From: Azolla caroliniana
Taxonomy: Eukaryota; Polypodiophyta
Direction: 5' to 3'
NCBI GenBank assembly: GCA_043228905.1
Contig: JBHGNT010000009.1
Span: 15,128,001-15,192,000 of the forward strand
DNA length: 64,000 bases
The notes beneath the pieces were generated by a model. The model saw only the letters and a program-made list of their open reading frames with translations, was not told the DNA's origin and did no database searches. Every line of letters starts with the position of its first letter. Positions within the stretch are counted from its first letter, which is position 1. Position numbers and translations under genes: made by a program. Shown here one piece after another: positions 57,952 through 64,000 of the stretch.

Positions 57952-60875
57952 GAGCGCTCCTCGACCTCCTCGGTCGACTTGTCTGCTCAATAGGCCCATC
58001 TCAGCTCCTTCATTGTTGTGACTCCGACGCTTGTCAACATGTTGTCTCCTCCATATCAGCGTTGACTTTCGCTACCTCGTTGTCTGTTCGGCCTTTAGTT
58101 GATTCAGCGTCTCCGAATCGAACTCCTCTTTTAAATCGGGTGTCTCCTATTTGTTCCAGCTCTTGTCTGAATTAGATGTCTCTAATCTGTCCTCTTCCAG
58201 ACCTTTGACCACATCTGCCCCATATTTTGGTTTGTGCCTTTCCCGCATTGCCTCCCCTTTTTTCAGTTGGCTTCGGCTTGGGCTCTCCGTTCCGGTGGCT
58301 GCATCCGTTCTCAGCTTTCTTAGCCATACCATGCAATCTGACTTCTTCAGGTAGGCCGAAGTCGAAATTGGTTTCCAACCCTCAGCTTCCCTGTCATCTT
58401 CCTCATCCCTCCTTTCATTCCTCCCCCTCAAGTTCGGCATATCAAGGTATTACACACCTAGTGCACCGGAAAATTGCTGCAACTTGTCTAAGCCTAGGGG
58501 TTTCATGAAGACATCGGTCACCTGCCGATCTGTCAGAACATACACTTGTTCCACTTCACCGGAGAGAACATGCTCTCGGACAAAATGATAGTGCACCTCG
58601 ATGTGCTTAGTCCGGGCGTGAAAGACGGGGATCTTAGCCAATTGGATGTTGTTGAGGTTATCGCAATAGATCACTGTCGGATCGGATACCTCCACCTGCA
58701 GATCCTTTGGGCCCTCTTGAGCCATATGGCTTCCTCAATGTGCTTAGTCCAGGCATGAAAGACGGGGTTCTGGCCAATTGGATGTTGTCGAGGTTATCGC
58801 AATAGATCACCATCGGATCAGATACCTCCACCTGCAGATCCTTTAGGAGCCTCTTTAGCCATATGGCTTCACATGTCGCGACATACGCTCCTCGATACTC
58901 AACCTCAATCCTCAATAGTGTAACTGTCAGTTGCTTCTTACTACTTTTGGCGACCGCAGCGCTTCCTAGTGAAAACGCATATCCGGATGTAGACCTACTG
59001 TCGCCGGCATTTCCGGCCCAATCGGCATTTGTGTAGCCAACAAGTTGTTCGGCTACACCGGTACGATATGGCAACCCCCTGTCCTTAGTGCCCTAACATA
59101 TCGCAGGATTCGGTGCACGCACTGAAGGTGCTCCATGGTCAAATGCCCATAAATGGAATGATCAACCTGACCGGATAACTAAGGTTCGGTCGGGTGATGG
59201 TCAGATAGATAAGGCCGTCGACTATCTGTCTGAACCTTTTCGGGTCGCATGATGTTCCAAAGTCAGGGCGGAGCTTCACATTCCCGTCGAGAGGGATCGA
59301 AACGGATTTGCATTCCTTCATACTGAATTTGAAGAGCATACTCAGCACATAATGTTGTTGACTGATCAGTATGCCCTCCGGGGTGCGGATGATTTCGATC
59401 TCGAGGAAGTAATGAAGGTCCCCAAAATCCTTCATGTCGAACGATGTCATAGGTTGGGACTTGATGCGGCGGATTTCGTCCCGGTCAACGCCAACGATGA
59501 CTAAATCATTAACATAAAGTAAAATACTAACTAGCCCGTTCTGACCTTGCCAGATGAAGAGAGAAGAGTCTGATTTTGACGGAGCAAACCCCATCCGACG
59601 CAATCTCTGCGTGATCTTCGCATTCCAGGCACGCGGAGCTTGCTTGAGTCTATAGAGGGACTTCTTCAATCGGCACACTACAGATGTATTCATGTCGTAC
59701 TGAAATCCGGGGGGCTAAACCATATACAGTTGTTCCTGAAGATCGCCTTGCTGGAACACGTTCTTTACATCCATCTGATGCAGATGCCCCCCCTTCGCCA
59801 CGGCCACCGCAAGCAGGACACGAATGGTAGTCATCTTTGTGACCGGCATGATTGGCGCAAACATCTCATCATAGTCGATATCATGCTGTTGTGCGTAGCC
59901 CTTTGCCACTAACCAGGCCTTGTACCTGTTGACGGAGCCGTCGGTGTTATATTTAACTTTGTAGCCCGGCAACCGATCAGCTTCACTCCGTTCAGTACGT
60001 CCACTAAATCCCACATCTCATTTTCCATAAGTGGGTGCATCTCTTCCTCCATAACGGCACACCAATTTGCGTCCTTCGTTGCATCTGGGTAGCTCTCTAG
60101 TGCACAGCTGCCACCTTCACCATGTACGCATAATGATGCACCATATACTCATTGTAGCCGTACCTTTTTATGGGGTTCTTCTAGCGGGTGGATCGTCCCA
60201 GTTTCTGCGCTGTCGATTTCTTGGCCTTCTTGGTTGACTCGGATTTCTCTTCCGAAGGTCCATCTTCGATCTGTCCAGAGTCGGATCTGCTCCGATCCGA
60301 CTCGTGTCTGCCGGTGTCCTATTCCGACATCTTCTTCTTCCACTTTTATTTGTGTGTGAACCATCTCCTTGGTTCCTTGCGTGGGTAGAGCACGGCCGAG
60401 TCGTCACTACTCGCCGGCTCTTCACCTAACTAGTCATCCCAACTCAGTCACTCATTCGGCCCACTTAGTCGGGATGAGATCAGACTCTGATCTTCTACCC
60501 ATATCGTTTTGGGCTAACAGGCCTCATCCTCCGGAATCGGGTTGGAGTCGAACATCAGAGCCAGTAGAGAGTACCATGGTGCCGACTCATCTGAATTCGA
60601 CATCTCGACTCACTCGAACTTGTTTTGTTTCGGGGGTTATAGCACTTATAACCCTTTTTCTCATGTGAGTAGCCGATAAGGATGCACTTCTCCGACTTCA
60701 GGTCCAGCTTTCGCCGCTTCTCATCCGGCACATGCACATATCCAATGCTACCGAATATCTTTAGGTGACTTAAATTTGGCTTCTGCCCAAACTACAGCTC
60801 ATGGGCTAACACCTTATCCCTGATCTAGTTTTAGGTGTAGATGGCCGTCCTAACCGCTTCGGCCCAATAGAACGC
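57952..60875 (-). pseudogene. Copia2: truncated pol of a Copia1 relative
   Basis: On the minus strand it holds the integrase tail (KLDLKSEKCILIGYS), a linker, RT (KVKYNTDGSVNRYKA, LHQMDVKNVFQQGDL, LKQAPRAWN, LLYVNDLVIVG), RNase H pieces and the C-terminal extension (PNLRGR, DVVKGLEEDR, SDKSWNK). The active site reads YVND, with Asn for the first Asp. RNase H contains a ~138-bp tandem duplication. Both ends are cut and no LTR remains. Confidence 0.85.
58597..58870 (-). repeat. ~138-bp tandem duplication in Copia2 RNase H
   Basis: CCTCGATGTGCTTAGTCC to CATATGGCTTC is repeated (about 58597-58733 and 58735-58870) with about ten differences. It repeats the YCDNLxNIQLA region. Confidence 0.85.
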
Positions 60876-61195
60876 AAAAGAGAGCAGAACACAAAAGCTA
60901 TATTCAAAAACGATATAATTACTCTGCACATACAACTATGCTCAGTAGCATTATTTATACAAGTCCTCGTGGGACTGACAAAAGTACCGCATACTTCAAT
61001 GCTCACACGAGCATCTGACACTTACTACGAGACTGTAATTGCCTATTAGTCTACACTAATACTAGGCTCCCGGTTACTGATTGGATCCGGCTAATAGGCT
61101 CCCCAGCTCACCGGCTCTATTGCTTGCCGGCTCGGTTTCTCATAGCTTACCGATCCGTCTCGCTTGCCGGCTCCAGTTGAGCTTGCCTCTCAACA

Positions 61196-61215
61196 CTCCC
61201 CCTCAAGCTCAACTT
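61196..61215 (-). other. Copia3 polypurine tract beside the LTR
   Basis: Minus-strand GAGCTTGAGGGGGAG at the LTR edge. A second TTGAGGGGGA core, inside coding sequence (HLRGR), lies near 61741-61751. Confidence 0.85.
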
Positions 61216-61459
61216 GAGGTTGGATCCTAGTGTGAGTCTCTGTGGCAGTTGGTTCTTCCAACCGACTTCTCCTGGCGTTGCTCCGCCTTGCTCGCGCTCC
61301 CCGTCCGGTCCGGTTCTGTTTGCCGCGACCCCTCTTGTTCTACACGCCTCGATCTTCTCGGTCGATATGTCTGCTCAATAGGCCCCTCTCAGCTCCTTCA
61401 CTGTTATGACTCCGGCGCTTGCCGATCCGTCAGTTCCTCCGCGATGGCATCGACTTCCG

Positions 61460-63598
61460 CTACATCCGTGTCTGCTTGGCCTTGAATTGATCTGGTTCAT
61501 CCAAATCTATATGTTGAACCGAATCGATTGTCTCCGATTCGTTCCAGCTCTTGTCTGAATCGGTTGCTCCCGATTCGTCTTTTGGTTCCAAGCCCTTCAC
61601 CACATCGGACCATGTCCGGGTCTTGGCCTTCTTCCTTCGGTCAGCTCTGTCCTTCTTGACTCTGCCGCCTTCTGTTCTTCCCTCACCGGCGCAATCGGCA
61701 TTCTCTTTGTCTTTGCCCGTTCCGGTGTCTTTGCCCGTTCTCCCCCTCAAGTGTGGCACGTCGAGATGTTGAACACCAAGAATTTCGGTGAAGTGCTACA
61801 ACTTGTCCGAGCCGAGTGGTTTGGTGAAGATGTCGGCAACTTCCCGATCCATGTGAACATACCGAAGTTCAACCTCACCGCTCAGGACACGCTCACGCAC
61901 GAAGTGATAGTGCACTTCTATGTGTTTTGTGCGAGCATGGAATACGGGGTTCTTGGCGAGTTGCATGTTGCTTATGTTGTCGCAGTAGACCAGAATCGGG
62001 GCCGGTACCTCGATCCGTAAGACTTGCAGCAGTTGCCGAAGCCAAATGCCTTCACAGGTGGCAATGGTAGCGCCCCGATACTCAGCCTCAGTGCTCGACA
62101 AAGCAACTGTTGGCTGCTTTTTGCTGCTCCACTCAACAGCCGCGTTACCTAGAGAAAACATGTAACCAGAGGTTGATCGGTGATCTAATGCATCGCCGAC
62201 CCAATCGGCATCCATGTAACCGACGAGCTCTTCGGTTATACCTCGCCGGTATAACAGTCCCCGGTCCTTGGTGCCGCTGACATACCGCAATATCCGTTGC
62301 GCGCACTGAAGGTGCTCCACGGTCGGCTTCTGCATGAACTGACTTATCATTCTGACCGGATAGCTGATGTCGGGTCGCGTGATAGTCAAGTAAATAAGGC
62401 TTCCGACAATTTGTCGGAACCGTTGCTCGTTGCAGGCCGGTCCAGAGTTGGGACGAAGCTTCTGGTTCCGGTCCAAGGGTGTGGATACAGGTCGGCATTC
62501 TGTCATGCCAAACTTGTACAGCATATTCAAGACGTAATGTCGTTGTGAGAGCAATATGCCGTCCGGGGTTCGGATCACCTCGATCCTTAGAAAATAATGA
62601 AGGTCCACCAGATCCTTCATCTCAAATGCGTCCGACAACTGGGACTTGACGCAGTTGATTTCTGGAACACCCGGTTCGGTGATGACTAGATCATCAACAT
62701 ACAGTTGTACACATACCGGACCGGTTGGGCCTTGCCGGATGAACAATGAGGAGTCCGATTTGGAGGTCACAAACCCCATCTTACACAACCGGTGCATGAT
62801 CTTCGCATTCCAAGTTCGAGGGGCTTGCTTCAGGCCGTACAACGACTTCTTCAGCCGGCATACCGCCGATTTGTTCATCTCCGATTGAAAACCGAGAGGC
62901 TGAGTCATAAAGACTTCTTCTTCAAGATCACCTTGAAGAAATGCATACTTCAGATCCATCTGATGAAGATGCCACCCCCTTGCCGCAGCAACCGCCAGCA
63001 CCACTCGAACCGTCGTCATCTTCACTACATGAGCGAAGGTCTCGTCGTAGTCGATTCCGTGGGTCTGCGCATATCCCTTCGCCACTAACCGGGCCTTGTA
63101 CCAGTTAACTGAACCGTCGTCGTTGTACTTTACTTTGTATATCCACTTGCATCCGATCGGTTTACAGTGACGAGGAGGGTCAACCAGGTCCCATGTCTTA
63201 TTCACATCAAGTGCCCGCATTTCTTCCTCCATAGCGGCACACCAATTTGCGTTCTTGGCCGCTTCTGCATAGCTCTCCGGCTCACGCACTTCTGCCAACT
63301 TAGTCATGTACGCATAGTGATGCGCCATGTACTCATTGTACCCGTACCGCTTGATGGGATCCTTCTGGCGGGTGGACCAGCGTAACTCACCGTTACCCGG
63401 TTTGAGGCCCTTCTTGGCCGGTTCGGTCCTCGTTGCCGAAGATCCGCCTTTCTCCTTGCCAGAGTCGGGCATACACCGATCCGACTCATCGTTGCCAGAT
63501 TCGAATTCCTGCATCTTCTTCTTCCCCTTCTCTTTGCGCGTGAACCGTCTCCTCGGTTCCTTGCGCGGGGAATGCACGACAAAGTCTCCACTACTCAC
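61460..63598 (-). pseudogene. Copia3 RT, RNase H and extension (long open frame)
   Basis: A 600-codon open stretch (61796-63598) covers the basic linker (RRRFTRKEKGKKKMQ), RT (GCKWIYKVKYNDDG, LHQMDLKYAFLQGDL, QLYVDDLVITEPG, LHYFLRIEVIRT) and RNase H (SSTEAEYRGATIA, YCDNISNMQLAKN). One TAG at 61796 precedes HFTEILGVQHLDVPHLRGR. The frame then runs on for ~95 charged codons (SDVVKGLEPKDE, SDKSWNES) to 61460. A TAG just upstream of 63598 stands where Copia1 has Gln (FDQSDEE). YVDD is intact. Confidence 0.88.
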
Positions 63599-63918
63599 CG
63601 GTTCCTCATCGGACTAGTCAGATTGACTCAGTCTCTCATTCAGCCCACTCAACCGGAACGATTCCGGACTCTCATCCTGAGTCCACGCTTCATCATCCTC
63701 TACCTGGGCCGGTTCGGGATCACTAGCCTCATCCAACGGCATCGGGTCAGATTCGGAAGTCGGAGTCAGTAAGGAGTACCAGAATGCCGATTCATCAAAC
63801 TCGACATCTCAACGGATTTGGACGTGCTTTATCCAGGGGTTATAACACTTATAACCCTTTTGCTCTTGAGCATAGCCGACTAAGATGCATTTTTCCGATT
63901 TTGCATCCAGCTTCCTCC

Positions 63919-64000
63919 TCGGTGCTTTACTATTGTACATTGTGATATAGTGATAGTTTGCAGTCTATGGGCTGCCGTGGTTTTTTCCTAGTTTGGGTTT
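63919..64000 (+). repeat. A-family LTR fragment at the window edge
   Basis: It is the reverse complement of 56697-56775 with scattered changes (ACTATTGTACATT, AGTGATAGTTTGCAG, GGGCTGCCGTGG). It is therefore an A LTR in plus orientation, starting mid-LTR and continuing beyond the window. Confidence 0.8.

Larger units (their letters stand above)
60876..63918 (-). mobile_element. Copia3: LTR and pol, truncated in integrase
   Basis: It has a partial LTR (60876-61195, ending CTCTCAACA on plus), polypurine tract, C-terminal extension, RNase H, RT and linker. It breaks off in the integrase tail (KLDAKSEKC) at 63918, where an A-family LTR begins. The LTR lacks its outer end and is joined to Copia2 integrase sequence. 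Confidence 0.85.

Overview
This 64 kb window looks like land-plant nuclear heterochromatin. I can support no intact host gene. Almost every base after about 3.45 kb belongs to LTR retrotransposons, inserted into one another and then broken. Plant origin is inferred from the plant-type Ty1/copia primer-binding site TGGTATCAGAGC beside several copia LTRs, from copia Gag (UBN2-type) and Pol families, from a tRNA-like SINE, and from a decay pattern rich in TAG stops that fits CHG-methylation damage. The species cannot be named from the sequence.

I use letters for the elements. 1-3453 is AT-rich DNA without genes. 3684-15701 is E, a Gag-only Ty3/gypsy-like element (+), split by D, a pol-bearing Ty3/gypsy element (-), at 6735-13395. 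15702-18470 is H1, the remains of an element encoding a long coiled-coil protein. 18471-32900 is a relative, H2, split by C (19854-31300, -), a second member of the E family. C is itself split by a nearly complete copia element, Copia1 (22749-28339, -). 32885-34200 is a decayed copia fragment K (-). 34200-36382 is non-coding, with a SINE and microsatellites.

36383-47395 is a one-sided nest: copia I (+) is entered by J (-), J by F (+), and F by the almost complete copia A (-, 40492-46240). The right-hand halves of I, J and F are missing. 47400-57951 is gypsy B (+). It has very large LTRs filled with a 105-bp satellite, and its 3' LTR was hit by two solo LTRs (G at 54631-55427, an A-family LTR at 56586-57302). 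57952-63918 holds two truncated copia relatives of Copia1 (Copia2 and Copia3, both -). The window ends inside another A-family LTR.

The main biological picture concerns B, C, D, E and G. The pol-bearing elements B and D and the Gag-only elements C and E share the same U5 block and LTR end (CGCGACA or close variants) and the same primer-binding site (TTTGGTGAACCCGACAT); G shares the U5 block. Yet C and E carry no polymerase. They look like non-autonomous partners mobilised by B/D-type enzymes. They add a diverged Gag and a long internal region built from repeated cassettes. Other unusual points are a 4-bp, CG-centred target duplication in this gypsy clade, a C-terminal Pol extension with a second polypurine tract in Copia1-3, and the coiled-coil elements H1 and H2. 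All coding regions carry stops, frameshifts or deletions, so everything here is annotated as pseudogene or mobile-element remains.
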